64,000 nt of DNA from positions 785,156 to 849,155 of the forward strand of contig NZ_PZJO01000002.1 of the NCBI RefSeq assembly GCF_003206575.1, read 5' to 3'. The notes under the pieces are model-generated. The model had not been told where the DNA came from. It made no database searches and saw only the letters and a program-made list of their open reading frames with translations. The position numbers were made by a program, and so were the translations under genes. Shown in pieces: positions 8,984 through 18,226 of this stretch (positions are counted from its first letter, which is position 1; the number at the start of each line of letters is the position of its first letter). This DNA is from Salinicola endophyticus. Its GTDB lineage: Bacteria > Pseudomonadota > Gammaproteobacteria > Pseudomonadales > Halomonadaceae.

Positions 8984-10562
8984 TGGCAGGCAACCGGTAG
9001 TACCAGGTCTCGGAAAGGCGCTGGTCGCCCTGGTTGAGATAGGCGCGGATATCCAGCGGCTTGCTGTTGTCGCTGCGCTTGACCTTGACGAACACGCGCC
9101 AGCCGCCGGTGGCCGGATTGGGCTCGGTGCGGCTGCTGACCAGTTCACCGTTGTCGCCCACGCTGGCCTGCACGTTGATGTTGGCGTCGTTGCCGAGGCC
9201 GGAGAGTGCGGCACCGTCGAAGTCGATCACGAAGGCCAGCGAGCCGTCCGATTCACGCACCAGATTGTCCTTGAGCACCTCACCGCGCGAACGACGGGTC
9301 TGCTCGACCCAGGCCAGCGACGGGTCGGCGTAACGGCTCTCGTCCTTGGTCACGGTGAAGCGGTAGTCGTAGTCCAGCGGCGTGCCCGGCTCGGGCGCGG
9401 TCTCCGGCAGCCACATCGAGACGATGTTGTCGTTGGTCTCGTTGGGGGTCGGAATCTGGATCAGCTCGATCTTGCCCGCGCCCCACTCGTTCTGCGGCTC
9501 GACCCAGGCACTGGGACGCAGATCGTAACGGTTGGCGATATCCTGGTAGGCGGAGAAGTCGTGGTTGCGCTGCATCAGACCGTAGCCACGCAGCCGCGGG
9601 GTCGCCTGCTCGTTGATCATCAGCTTGGCCGGGTTGGCCAGCGCACGCCAGGTCCAGCCGTTCTGCGAATCACTGATCAGCAGACCGTTGGAGTCATGGA
9701 TAGCGGGGCGATAGTTGAGCTCGGACGAGGGCTGCGCCGGGCCGTAGAGATACATGCTGGTGAGCGGCGCGATACCCAGTTTCTCGATCGGACGACGCAG
9801 ATAGAGCCGCGACTTGACGTCGACCACGGTGTCGGCGCCGGGACGCAGCACGAAACGGTAGGCCCCGGTGACGCTGGCCGAGTCGAGCAGTGCGAAGATG
9901 GTCAGATATTGGCTGCTCTTGCTCGGCTTGACGACCCAGAACTCCTTGAAGCGCGGGAATTCTTCACCCGAGGAGAGGCCGGTATCGACCGCCAGGCCGC
10001 GCCCGGAGACGCCATAGACCTGATCCTTGCCGACCACGCGGAAGTAGCTCGCGCCGAGGAAGACCATGGTCTCGTCCTTGCGCGGGTTGTCGTTGAGCGC
10101 GTAGTTCACCTTGAAGCCGGCGATGCCCAGGTCGGTGCTGTTCTTGACCTTGTCCGAGAGCTTCAGATCGCCGTAGCTGAAGTCGTCGGGCTTGTAGGCG
10201 AAGTCGTGTACCTCGCCCTGATCGTCGACGCTGTGCAGCTTGATCGCACTGTCGTAATGCATGCCTTCGTGGAAGAAGCTCAGGGTGAACGGCACGTCAT
10301 CGCCGCTCCATACGTCACGCTCGCGCTTGAACTGGATCTGCTCGTATTGAGCGAAGTTCAGGTTGCGCAACTCGTCGGGCAGATTGCGTTCCGGTTCGCT
10401 GTAACCCTGCTGGGAGAGCTCCTCGGCCTGCTTGGCGACGTCGTCGAAGCCGAAAGCCAATACGTTCTGGGCGATACCGCTGAGCAGCAGCCCAGCCAGG
10501 GCCGCCGCGGGTATCAGCCCCTTGCGTCGTTCAAGGTTACTTTGCCGGATCGATGCACTCAC
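8976..10562 (-). CDS. opgG: glucans biosynthesis periplasmic protein OpgG (MdoG)
   Basis: A 528-residue periplasmic protein required for osmoregulated periplasmic glucan synthesis and branching. A signal peptide is clear: basic n-region (RRKG), hydrophobic [14 protein letters not shown], cleavage after NVLA. The mature protein starts [18 protein letters not shown], typical of OpgG/OpgD. Other family blocks include [17 protein letters not shown] and [22 protein letters not shown] chose GTG 10562: AAGGAG ends seven bases before it, whereas GTG 10568 is too close and the open upstream frame has no homology. It is the first gene of the opgGH operon, coupled to opgH by overlapping stop and start codons. 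Confidence 0.94.
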   Translation of the reverse strand: MSASIRQSNLERRKGLIPAAALAGLLLSGIAQNVLAFGFDDVAKQAEELSQQGYSEPERNLPDELRNLNFAQYEQIQFKRERDVWSGDDVPFTLSFFHEGMHYDSAIKLHSVDDQGEVHDFAYKPDDFSYGDLKLSDKVKNSTDLGIAGFKVNYALNDNPRKDETMVFLGASYFRVVGKDQVYGVSGRGLAVDTGLSSGEEFPRFKEFWVVKPSKSSQYLTIFALLDSASVTGAYRFVLRPGADTVVDVKSRLYLRRPIEKLGIAPLTSMYLYGPAQPSSELNYRPAIHDSNGLLISDSQNGWTWRALANPAKLMINEQATPRLRGYGLMQRNHDFSAYQDIANRYDLRPSAWVEPQNEWGAGKIELIQIPTPNETNDNIVSMWLPETAPEPGTPLDYDYRFTVTKDESRYADPSLAWVEQTRRSRGEVLKDNLVRESDGSLAFVIDFDGAALSGLGNDANINVQASVGDNGELVSSRTEPNPATGGWRVFVKVKRSDNSKPLDIRAYLNQGDQRLSETWYYRLPANG

Positions 10563-11214
10563 ACTCACACTCCTTTCAAAACTATCTTGTCCGGTAACAA
10601 CACGCTCATCCGGTGGCGCCACGGACACCGGGCCGAACCTGCCGCGGCAGGCGGCAACGAAGCGCGCCGACAACACCTCGCCTTGCCATGGCAAGGGCAA
10701 TGCGATGATAACTTGCGACGAAAAACGACGGGATAGCGAAGCATCCGTGCTTCTATGACAGCCGCAGTCTAGCATAGGCACCGCATTCAAGCCGCGCCGA
10801 CATATCGCCAGCGTGGCGCGCTGCCCACTGCCAGCCACGACGGGCTCCACATAGAGGCCGGCGCCTGGGGTCATACCGCCATCCCGGCGATGCCGCTGGC
10901 TGGGCATAATGGCGTATCTGGCCCTTTTCAGCTACCCCCGGGAGACTCCCGCCAGGCTTCCACGCCGCCTGCTGCTGCCCTTCTCAGCCGGTTTTCCCAC
11001 GGGTTTCAGCCCCTCGGCTCACCGCCTTTCCTCCATGCCGCCGCGTTTCCGGCTGCCGATCTCGGCGCCCCCAGAACCCATGCCTAGACATTGCACAGGC
11101 TATGTCAGACAAATGGCGAATAGCGCTTTCCGCCCACGTGGCCGACACTCCGCAGCGTACTGCGGCAAGCCCATGGCGGCGCCGCCGGGATGCATTCAAC
11201 CAGGAACTGCCCCA
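10563..11214. other. intergenic region between divergent opgG and sglT-like genes
   Basis: 652 bases with no credible gene; open frames here lack RBS and family resemblance. It should carry both divergent promoters, but I find no convincing sigma70 pair. The main visible element is a perfect 16-bp palindrome at 10681-10696. Confidence 0.6.
10681..10696. promoter_or_regulatory. perfect 16-bp palindrome upstream of opgG
   Basis: CCTTGCCATGGCAAGG is identical to its reverse complement. It lies about 120 bases upstream of the opgG start, between the divergent opgG and symporter genes. A dimeric regulator site is likely; the regulator is unknown. Confidence 0.45.
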
Positions 11215-12810
11215 ATGCATGCATGGACTCTGATCTCGTTTCTCTTCTTCACGGGGCTGGTCGCCTTGATCACCTGGCGCATCACCCATCGTGACGACCT
11301 CAGCAACACCCGCGGCTACTTTCTCGCCGGACGCAGCCTGACCTTTCCGCTGATCGCCGGCTCGCTGCTGATGACCAACCTCTCCACCGAGCAGATGGTG
11401 GGGCTCAACGGCGCGGCCTTCGCCGACGGCCTCAGCGTGATGGCGTGGGAAGTGGTCGCGGTGGTCGCGCTGGTGCTGCTGGCGCTGTTCTTCCTGCCAC
11501 GCTTCCTGCGCAGCGGCATCACCACCGTTCCACAGTTGCTGCTGGAGCGCTTCGGCCCGACGGCCCAGCTGATCTGTAACGTGATCTTCCTGATCGCCTA
11601 CGCGGTGATCCTGCTGCCGATCATTCTCTACTCCGGCGCCGTGGGCCTGCAGGGAATGCTCGATCTACCGGTGCTGACCGGCATCGAGTCGAGCACGACC
11701 CTGCTGTGGCTGACGGTGTGGGGCGTGGGCCTGATCGGCGCGATCTATGCGCTGTTCGGCGGCCTGCGTACGGTCGCGGTGTCCGACACCATCAACGCCA
11801 TCGGCCTGCTGGTGGGCGGTCTGCTGATCGTCTATCTGGGGCTCGACGCGGTGGGTGACGGCAACGGCATCGCCGCCGGCTGGCACGCGATCCAGGCCTC
11901 ACAGCCGGAGCGCCTGAACTCCCTCGGCGGGCCGGACCAGCAGGTCCCGTGGCCGACGCTGTTCACCGGGGTCTTTCTGATCAACCTCTTCTACTGGTCC
12001 ACCAACCAGCAGATCATCCAGCGCACCTTCGCCGCGCGCAGCCTCTCCGAAGGCCAGAAAGGGGTGCTGCTGACCGGCTTCCTCAAGCTGCTCGGTCCGC
12101 TCTATCTGGTGCTGCCGGGGATCATCGCTTTCCAGCTCTACGCCGGCGACGGCATCGCCCCGGACCAGGCTTACGGCCATCTGGTGTTCCACCTGCTGCC
12201 GCCGTGGCTGACCGGCTTCTTCGCCGCGGTGATGGTCGGCGCCATTCTCTCCTCGTTCAACTCGGCGCTCAACAGCACCACCACGCTGTTCAGCCTGGGT
12301 ATCTACAAGGGTGTGTTCCGCAAGGACGCCAGCGAATCCGAAGTGGTCAAGTCGGGCAAGGTGTTCGGCTGGATCATGGCGGTGGCGTCGATGGCGATCG
12401 CTCCGCTGCTGGCCGGCCAGGAGAGTCTGTTCGACTATCTGCAGACAATGAACGCGATCTACTTCATCCCCATCCTGGCGGTGGTGATCGTCGGCCTGCT
12501 GACCAAGCGCGTTCCCGAGAGTGCCGCCATCTTCGGTCTGATCGGCGGTATCGTGCTGATCGCCCTGGGCTACTTCGTGCCGCCGTTCAACGCCATCCTC
12601 GACCTGACCAACCAGTACCACTTCGTCGCCGGAGTGTTCGTGCTGCTGATCCTCGGCATGCTGCTGATCGGCAAGATCGCACCGCGTCGCGAGGCCTGGA
12701 TCCAGGAGGACGTCAAGGCGGTCGACCTGACCCCGTGGAAAGGCGCGGTGCCGGTGGGCATCCTGCTGCTGGTGCTGGTGTTCGCCATCTATCTCGCCTT
12801 CGCCAACTGA
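11215..12810 (+). CDS. sodium/sugar symporter, SglT-like (solute:sodium symporter family)
   Basis: A 531-residue inner-membrane SSS-family transporter with about 14 helices. Family features are the N-terminal RGYFLAGRSLTFPLIAGSLL, then NLSTEQMVGLNG, the segment IYALFGGLRTVAVSDTINA, and NLFYWSTNQQIIQRTFAARS. Length and these blocks fit the vSGLT/SglT group, which couples Na+ to galactose, glucose or related sugar uptake. The exact substrate cannot be read from sequence. ATG 11215 (M-H-A-W) is chosen because the hydrophobic first helix starts there. About 100 residues of open frame upstream are not credible. A GC hairpin follows at 12871-12895. Confidence 0.9.
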   Translation: MHAWTLISFLFFTGLVALITWRITHRDDLSNTRGYFLAGRSLTFPLIAGSLLMTNLSTEQMVGLNGAAFADGLSVMAWEVVAVVALVLLALFFLPRFLRSGITTVPQLLLERFGPTAQLICNVIFLIAYAVILLPIILYSGAVGLQGMLDLPVLTGIESSTTLLWLTVWGVGLIGAIYALFGGLRTVAVSDTINAIGLLVGGLLIVYLGLDAVGDGNGIAAGWHAIQASQPERLNSLGGPDQQVPWPTLFTGVFLINLFYWSTNQQIIQRTFAARSLSEGQKGVLLTGFLKLLGPLYLVLPGIIAFQLYAGDGIAPDQAYGHLVFHLLPPWLTGFFAAVMVGAILSSFNSALNSTTTLFSLGIYKGVFRKDASESEVVKSGKVFGWIMAVASMAIAPLLAGQESLFDYLQTMNAIYFIPILAVVIVGLLTKRVPESAAIFGLIGGIVLIALGYFVPPFNAILDLTNQYHFVAGVFVLLILGMLLIGKIAPRREAWIQEDVKAVDLTPWKGAVPVGILLLVLVFAIYLAFAN

Positions 12811-12870
12811 GCCAGCCTGCGCCAATCGAGTTCATCCAGCGGGTTTCGTCCCCGCACGAGCTCACCCGGC

Positions 12871-12895
12871 AACGCCCCGCCCCGTGCGGGGCGTT
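12871..12895 (+). terminator. GC hairpin after the sugar symporter gene
   Basis: AACGCCCCGC, CCCGT loop, GCGGGGCGTT: a 10-bp perfect stem 60 bases after the stop codon. No T run follows, so terminator function is uncertain. Confidence 0.45.
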
Positions 12896-12997
12896 CGCGC
12901 ATCCGAGCGCCCTTTTTCCGTGTGACCCTTGCCTGAACAGCGGTTTACCCACACATTTCAGGTACCCTGACGGCGAATGCGTGCGGATAACGAGGCG

Positions 12998-14389
12998 ATG
13001 CCCCGAGACCTGACCCAAGAAATTCACAACCTGATCGAGCGCGGCCGCGACCGCCAGCTGCGCCTGGCAGTGACCGGGCTCTCCCGCGCTGGCAAGACGG
13101 CGTTTCTGACCTCGCTGGTCAACCAACTGCGCCACGCCGGCATCGATGCCCGGCTGGATCTGCTCAAGCCGGCCCGCGAGGGCCGCCTGCTCGGCGCCCA
13201 GCGCATGTCGCAGCCCGACCTGGGCATTCCGCGCTTCCCCTACGACGAGGCGCTCGCCAGCCTGGCCGGCGAGCCACCGCGCTGGCCCGAGCCGACCCGC
13301 GGGATCAGCGAGCTGCGCCTCAAGCTGCGCTTCAAGACCCGGCGCGCCCGCGGCCTGCTGGGCGATACCGCCAACCTGACTCTGGATCTGATCGACTATC
13401 CCGGCGAGTGGCTGCTCGATCTTCCGCTGCTCGCGCACGATTTCCTCGGCTGGAGCGAGGCCCAGCTCGCGGCCATGGGTCCCGAGCGCCAGCGCTTCGC
13501 CGAGCCGTGGCGCCGCGCGGTCGCCGCCCATCGCCCCGACGAGGTAGTCGACGAGACCCGCCTGGCCGAACTCGCGGGGCGCTACGCCGACAATCTTCGG
13601 CAGGCCCGGGAAGCCGGCTTCTCGCATCTGCAGCCGGGACGCTTCCTGCTCCCCGGCGAGCTCGAGGGTGCGCCGGTGCTGCAGTTCTTCCCCCTGCCCG
13701 GCATCGCCGAAGCGGACCGGCGCCAACTCGAGGCGCTGCCCGCCGAGAGCCTCTACAAGACCCTGGCGCGGCGCTTTCGCCACTATCAGCAGCACGTGGT
13801 CAAGCCGTTCTACCGCGAGCACTTCCGCCGCTTCGACCGCCAGATCGTGCTGGTCGACGTGCTCGGCGCGCTCAATGCCGGGCCCGAGCGCTTCGAGGAT
13901 CTCGCCAGCGCCCTGTCCACGCTCATGCAGAGCTTCGACTACGGCAAGCGCAGCCTGCTCAATCGGCTGTTCGCGCCGCGCATCGACCGGCTGGCGATCG
14001 CCGCTACCAAGGCCGATCACGTCACGCCGGATCAGCACGCCAATCTGGTCGCGCTGCTCGAGTCGCTGCTGGCCGAGCCGCTCAAGGATCTGCGCTACGC
14101 CGACGTCCCGGTGCGCGCCTTTTCGCTGGCCGCGATCCGCGCCACCGAGAACCGTCAGGTGGAGAGCGACGGCCAGCGCCAGCCAGCGCTGCGCGGCCAC
14201 GGTCTCGACGACGCCCCGCTGCTGCTCTACCCCGGCGACGTCCCCGCGCGGCTGCCCGATGCCGGTTTCTGGCAGCGCCAGGGCTTCACCTTCACCGCCT
14301 TTCGCCCGCCGCCGGCCGATGGCGGCGCGCTGCCGCACATCCGCATGGATGCGGCGCTCGACTGGCTCCTGGGAGACAAGCTGCGATGA
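12998..14389 (+). CDS. ycjX: YcjX family GTPase-like protein
   Basis: A 463-residue P-loop protein of the YcjX family. The Walker A motif is GLSRAGKT near residues 27-34, followed by AFLTSLVNQLRHAG. A family block LDLIDYPGEWLLDLPLLAHDF includes the DxPG-like switch, and later DVLGALNAGPERFEDL and IAATKADHV (NKxD-like base-recognition position). E. coli YcjX is stress-inducible (phage-shock regulon neighbour); its cellular role is not settled. ATG 12998 aligns with E. coli YcjX (465 residues). ATG 12977, seven codons earlier, is possible. The stop overlaps the ycjF start (ATGA). Confidence 0.92.
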   Translation: MPRDLTQEIHNLIERGRDRQLRLAVTGLSRAGKTAFLTSLVNQLRHAGIDARLDLLKPAREGRLLGAQRMSQPDLGIPRFPYDEALASLAGEPPRWPEPTRGISELRLKLRFKTRRARGLLGDTANLTLDLIDYPGEWLLDLPLLAHDFLGWSEAQLAAMGPERQRFAEPWRRAVAAHRPDEVVDETRLAELAGRYADNLRQAREAGFSHLQPGRFLLPGELEGAPVLQFFPLPGIAEADRRQLEALPAESLYKTLARRFRHYQQHVVKPFYREHFRRFDRQIVLVDVLGALNAGPERFEDLASALSTLMQSFDYGKRSLLNRLFAPRIDRLAIAATKADHVTPDQHANLVALLESLLAEPLKDLRYADVPVRAFSLAAIRATENRQVESDGQRQPALRGHGLDDAPLLLYPGDVPARLPDAGFWQRQGFTFTAFRPPPADGGALPHIRMDAALDWLLGDKLR

Positions 14390-15456
14390 GCGACCCCCGC
14401 CCTGGCCGGCGCTTCGACGAGCCCACTGCCACCAGTGACGAACCCACCGGCGACGCCACGCCGCTGCGCGGTGCGCACGCCTATCTGCCCGAGCAGCCCT
14501 CGACCCCGGCAGCCGAAGAGGAGATGCCCTCACCGGCGCTGGATGCCGCTCTGGCACCGCCACGCAAGCGCCGCTGGGGGCTGCTGGTGCTACTCAGCAC
14601 CAGCCTCGGACTGGGCACGCTGGAGGCGGGCCAGACCCTCTACCACGCCACCCTCGGAGGAGACTGGCTGGCCGGCGCCTGGAGCGCGCTGGGACTGCTG
14701 GCCATCGGCCTCGGCGGCAAGGCGCTGCTGGGTGAGCTGTGGCGACTGCGCAAGCTGCGCCGCCACGCCCGCCTGCGCGAGCGTCTCGACGACACCTGGC
14801 CGGCCAGCGGTGAAGGCACGCAGGAGAGCGTCGAGCCGCTGGCGCTGGCCGAGGAGCTGCGTGCCCAGATGGGGCTCTCGCGGACCCATCCGCACTGGCA
14901 ATCCTTCATCGCCGCCCAGCAGCCCCACCACAGCGCCGCCGAGACCCGCGAACTGCTCGCCTGGCACCTGCTGCGCCCGCGGGATCAGGCCGCGCGCCGG
15001 CTGGTCACGCGGATGTCGGGAGAGACCGCAGTGATGGTCGCGGTGAGCCCGCTGACGCTGGTCGACATGGCGCTGATGGCCTGGCGCAACATCGCCATGC
15101 TCGATCGCATCGCCGCGCTCTACGGCCTGCAGCTCGGCTACGCCAGCCGCCTGCGCCTGTTCCGCGAGGTGCTGCGCAACATGGCCTTCGCCGGCGCCAG
15201 CGAGATGGTCACCGATGCCGGCATGGACCTGCTGTCGATGAACCTCGCCGCCAAGCTCTCCTCCCGCGCCGGCCAGGGCCTCGGCGCCGGCCTGCTCACC
15301 GCACGCCTGGGTCTGCGTGCCATCGCCACCACCCGCCCGATCGCCTTCGCCGCCGACGAGCGTCCGCGCCTGTCCGATCTACGCCGCGAGGTGTGGCAGC
15401 AACTGCGCCGGCTGGACGACTCGGCCCAGAGCGGGCGCGAACCGCCCTCTCGCTGA
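14386..15456 (+). CDS. ycjF: YcjF family membrane protein (TIGR01620, DUF697)
   Basis: A 356-residue inner-membrane protein matching the size of E. coli YcjF (353). An N-terminal polar, acidic and Pro-rich region of about 60 residues is followed by two hydrophobic helices (WGLLVLLSTSLGLGTLEAGQ and SALGLLAIGLGGKALLG). A C-terminal DUF697 region contains MVAVSPLTLVDMALMAWRNIAMLDRIAALYG with further hydrophobic helices. It is translationally coupled to ycjX through an ATGA overlap, the conserved arrangement of this pair. Function unknown; linked in the literature to envelope stress. Confidence 0.92.
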   Translation: MSDPRPGRRFDEPTATSDEPTGDATPLRGAHAYLPEQPSTPAAEEEMPSPALDAALAPPRKRRWGLLVLLSTSLGLGTLEAGQTLYHATLGGDWLAGAWSALGLLAIGLGGKALLGELWRLRKLRRHARLRERLDDTWPASGEGTQESVEPLALAEELRAQMGLSRTHPHWQSFIAAQQPHHSAAETRELLAWHLLRPRDQAARRLVTRMSGETAVMVAVSPLTLVDMALMAWRNIAMLDRIAALYGLQLGYASRLRLFREVLRNMAFAGASEMVTDAGMDLLSMNLAAKLSSRAGQGLGAGLLTARLGLRAIATTRPIAFAADERPRLSDLRREVWQQLRRLDDSAQSGREPPSR

Positions 15457-15545
15457 CGGTGGCAATGGCTGGCGACCGCCGCCGCTCCAGCACGAAGGCG
15501 GCCGAGGACGAACGCGATCGCGGGTTGATGCGATAGAGAATGCCT

Positions 15546-16346
15546 TCAATCGAGCGCGAAGAAACGCCGCAGGGTGTGCGCCACCGCCGCCTCGTGATGG
15601 GCGCCGATGCGCTCGGCCCGGGGCAGTCGGGCAATCACCTCGGGATGGGCGTTGGCGACGACGAAGGCGTTGCCGGCCAGCGTCAGCATCTCGACGTCAT
15701 TGAAGTTATCGCCGAAGGCCAGCGCCTGAGAGGCGGGCAGTGCCAGCGCCGCCAGCATCTGCGCCAGCGCGCTGCCCTTGTCGACACCACGCTGCATCAC
15801 CTCCAGCGAATTGGCCGCCGAATAGGTAATGTGCAGCGCCTCGCCGTAGCGCTCGCGCAATGTGCGCTCGAGCGGCGCCAGCAGCGACGGCTCGCCGATA
15901 TAGAGCACCTTGCTCACGGCCGCCTGACTCAGGTCGCGTAGATCGTCGACCTGATAGGTGAAACCGGTCATGGCGTGCAGCGGCAACAGCGCCGGCGCCT
16001 CGGCATCGATCAGCCAGCGCTCGCGAGTATACAGATTGAGCCGCACCGACGCCGGTCGCGGCAACGCCACCAACGCCTCCACCAGCGCCTGCGGCACCAG
16101 GCGCTCGCTGACCACGCGGTCATCGGCATCGAACACACAGGCACCGTTGCTGCTGATGATCCAGGCGGGGAGCTCGAGCTGGCGCCGGATCTCGGCGATG
16201 TCCAGATGATGGCGGCCGGAGGCCAGCGCCAGGGTGTGGCCGCGCGCGACCAGTTGCGCCAGGGTCTCGCGGGTCAGCGCAGCGACGCGATGCTCGGCGT
16301 CGAGCAGGGTACCGTCGAGATCGCTGGCAATCAGGTAGGGGGGCAT
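15546..16346 (-). CDS. Cof-type HAD-IIB family sugar-phosphate phosphatase
   Basis: A 266-residue cytoplasmic HAD phosphatase of the Cof/YidA subgroup. Motif I is SDLDGTLLD near residues 8-16 with nucleophile Asp9. Motif II Thr/Ser lies in LALASGRHH. Motif III/IV is DKGSALAQMLAALALPASQALAFGDNFNDVEML (Lys and the GDxxNDxxML metal site). The C2B cap lies between. Such enzymes dephosphorylate small sugar phosphates and cofactors. It follows the nag cluster on the same strand after 143 bases, so a role in removing excess sugar phosphates is possible but not shown. Confidence 0.92.
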   Translation of the reverse strand: MPPYLIASDLDGTLLDAEHRVAALTRETLAQLVARGHTLALASGRHHLDIAEIRRQLELPAWIISSNGACVFDADDRVVSERLVPQALVEALVALPRPASVRLNLYTRERWLIDAEAPALLPLHAMTGFTYQVDDLRDLSQAAVSKVLYIGEPSLLAPLERTLRERYGEALHITYSAANSLEVMQRGVDKGSALAQMLAALALPASQALAFGDNFNDVEMLTLAGNAFVVANAHPEVIARLPRAERIGAHHEAAVAHTLRRFFALD

Positions 16347-16489
16347 GAGAGCTCCTGTGACTCTGGCAGAGGGGGCTTTGTGTGACAGCGGTCAGCGCTC
16401 GCCGACCTGGCGCGGCGCCGCACCTGAGGCGCCGACGACGTGCGCGTCGTCTGCGGCCCAAGATACCACTGTCGCGCCGCGGGTGAGGC

Positions 16490-18178
16490 TCAGTCAGCCA
16501 GACTCTTGGCCACCGCCGCCGCCTGCGGCCCCATCACCACATGCAGGGTGCCATCGGCGAAGCGCTGGACCCCGGCCGCGCCCAGCCCGCGCAGCGTGGC
16601 CTCGTCCAACTGCCGGCGGTCGGCCAGGTCGAGGCGCAGCCGGGTCGTGGCGACGACACTCACCTGGCGCAGATTGTCGTGCCCGCCCACCACTGCCAGC
16701 CACGCCTCGCGGGAGTCGGCATCGAGCTCGGCCACGGCCAGCGCGGCGCGCTCCTCCTCCACCGTTGCCGGCACCGGCGCGGCCTCGACAGCGGCGCCCT
16801 GCTGGCGCAGCGCGGTGCGAATGTCATCGGCCACAGCGTCGGCGATCGGCCCCAGGATCACCTGCAGGCCACCGCCGCGCAGGCGCAGGATGCCGCGCGC
16901 GCCCAGCGTCTTGAGCGTCGTCTCGTCGATGGCCCCCGCATCACTCATCACCAGCCGCAGGCGCGTGGTACAGGCGCCCACGCTGACCAGATTGGCGACA
17001 CCGCCGAGTGCCTCGACGAACGCGGGGCCGCGCGGTCCTGCGCTGGCCGCGGCAGGCCCCGCCGGCGCATCGGGCTCGCGCCCCGGCGTCGGCAGATCGA
17101 AACGTGCGATGGCCCAGCGGAATACCAGATAGTAGAGCGCGAAATAAGCCAGCCCCACCGGGATCATCATCCAGCCGTGGGTCGAGAGCCCATAGGAGAG
17201 CGCGTAGTCGAAGGCGCCAGCGGAGAAGGTAAAGCCGAGCTTGACTCCGAGCAGGTCCATCAGCGCCATCGACAGGCCGGTCATCAGGGCATGGAAGGCG
17301 TAGAGCAGCGGCGCCAGGAACATGAACGAGAACTCGATCGGCTCGGTCACCCCGGTGAGGAAGGCCGTCAGTGCAAGCGACAGCAGCAAGCCGCCGACCT
17401 GGGCGCGCCGGCCCCGCGGTGCGGCGTGGTACATCGCCAGCGCCGCCGCCGGCAGCCCGAACATCATCACCGGGAAGAAGCCCGCCATGAAGCCGCCCGC
17501 GCTGGGGTCGCCAGCGAAGAAGCGATTGAGATCGCCGGTCGCCCCGTCGTAGCTGCCGAATACGAACCACACGAAGCTATTGAGCACATGGTGCAATCCG
17601 GTGACGATCAGGATGCGATTGAGCACACCATAGACGAACAGCCCCAGGTCGCCGGCATCGATCAGCCACTGGCCGAGCTGATCGATGGCGTGCTGGATCG
17701 GCGGCCAGATCACCCCGAAGAGCCCACCCAAGGCCACCGCCGAGAGACCGGTGACGATGGGGATGAAGCGCCGCCCACCGAAGAACGCCAGGTAATCCGG
17801 CAGCTTGATCGCCTTGTAGCGATTGTAGAGTAGGCCCGCCACGCTACCGATGATGATGCCGGCGAGTACGCCCATGTTGATATCCGGGTTGAGCGTCTCC
17901 AGCACCGCCTCCAGCACCAGATAACCGATCACCCCGGCCAGCCCGGCAGCACCGTTGTCGTCATCGGCCAAGCCTACCGCCACGCCGATGGCGAAGATCA
18001 GCGCCAGGTGGGAGAAGATCGCATTGCCGGCATTGGCGACGAAACCGATGTCGAGCAGGTCGGGCTGCCCCAGGCGCAGCAGCAGACCCGCCACCGGCAA
18101 CACCGCGATGGGCAGCATCAGCGAGCGCCCGAGTTTCTGCAGTCCGGCCATCAGCCGGATACCCAATGTCTGGAGCAT
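16490..18178 (-). CDS. nagE: PTS N-acetylglucosamine permease EIICB with a second, degenerate EIIB domain (NagE-like)
   Basis: A 562-residue glucose-superfamily PTS permease. The EIIC membrane domain (about residues 1-365) begins with the typical GLQKLGRSLMLPIAVLPVAG and contains FLTGVTEPIEFSFMFLAP. The first EIIB domain has the phosphorylatable Cys403 in GACTTRLRL. A second EIIB-like domain fills the C-terminus; its equivalent position is Ala510 (VVATTRLRL), so it cannot take the phosphate. No EIIA is attached; that domain is on the neighbouring fusion protein. Start ATG 18178 lies 48 bases after the fusion gene. Substrate is inferred from nagA, nagB-II and nagR in the same run. Confidence 0.9.
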   Translation of the reverse strand: MLQTLGIRLMAGLQKLGRSLMLPIAVLPVAGLLLRLGQPDLLDIGFVANAGNAIFSHLALIFAIGVAVGLADDDNGAAGLAGVIGYLVLEAVLETLNPDINMGVLAGIIIGSVAGLLYNRYKAIKLPDYLAFFGGRRFIPIVTGLSAVALGGLFGVIWPPIQHAIDQLGQWLIDAGDLGLFVYGVLNRILIVTGLHHVLNSFVWFVFGSYDGATGDLNRFFAGDPSAGGFMAGFFPVMMFGLPAAALAMYHAAPRGRRAQVGGLLLSLALTAFLTGVTEPIEFSFMFLAPLLYAFHALMTGLSMALMDLLGVKLGFTFSAGAFDYALSYGLSTHGWMMIPVGLAYFALYYLVFRWAIARFDLPTPGREPDAPAGPAAASAGPRGPAFVEALGGVANLVSVGACTTRLRLVMSDAGAIDETTLKTLGARGILRLRGGGLQVILGPIADAVADDIRTALRQQGAAVEAAPVPATVEEERAALAVAELDADSREAWLAVVGGHDNLRQVSVVATTRLRLDLADRRQLDEATLRGLGAAGVQRFADGTLHVVMGPQAAAVAKSLAD

Positions 18179-18226
18179 GCCCCTCTCCTGAGATCTTGTG
18201 ATTGTGAATATGATGCTGGCGCGTGG

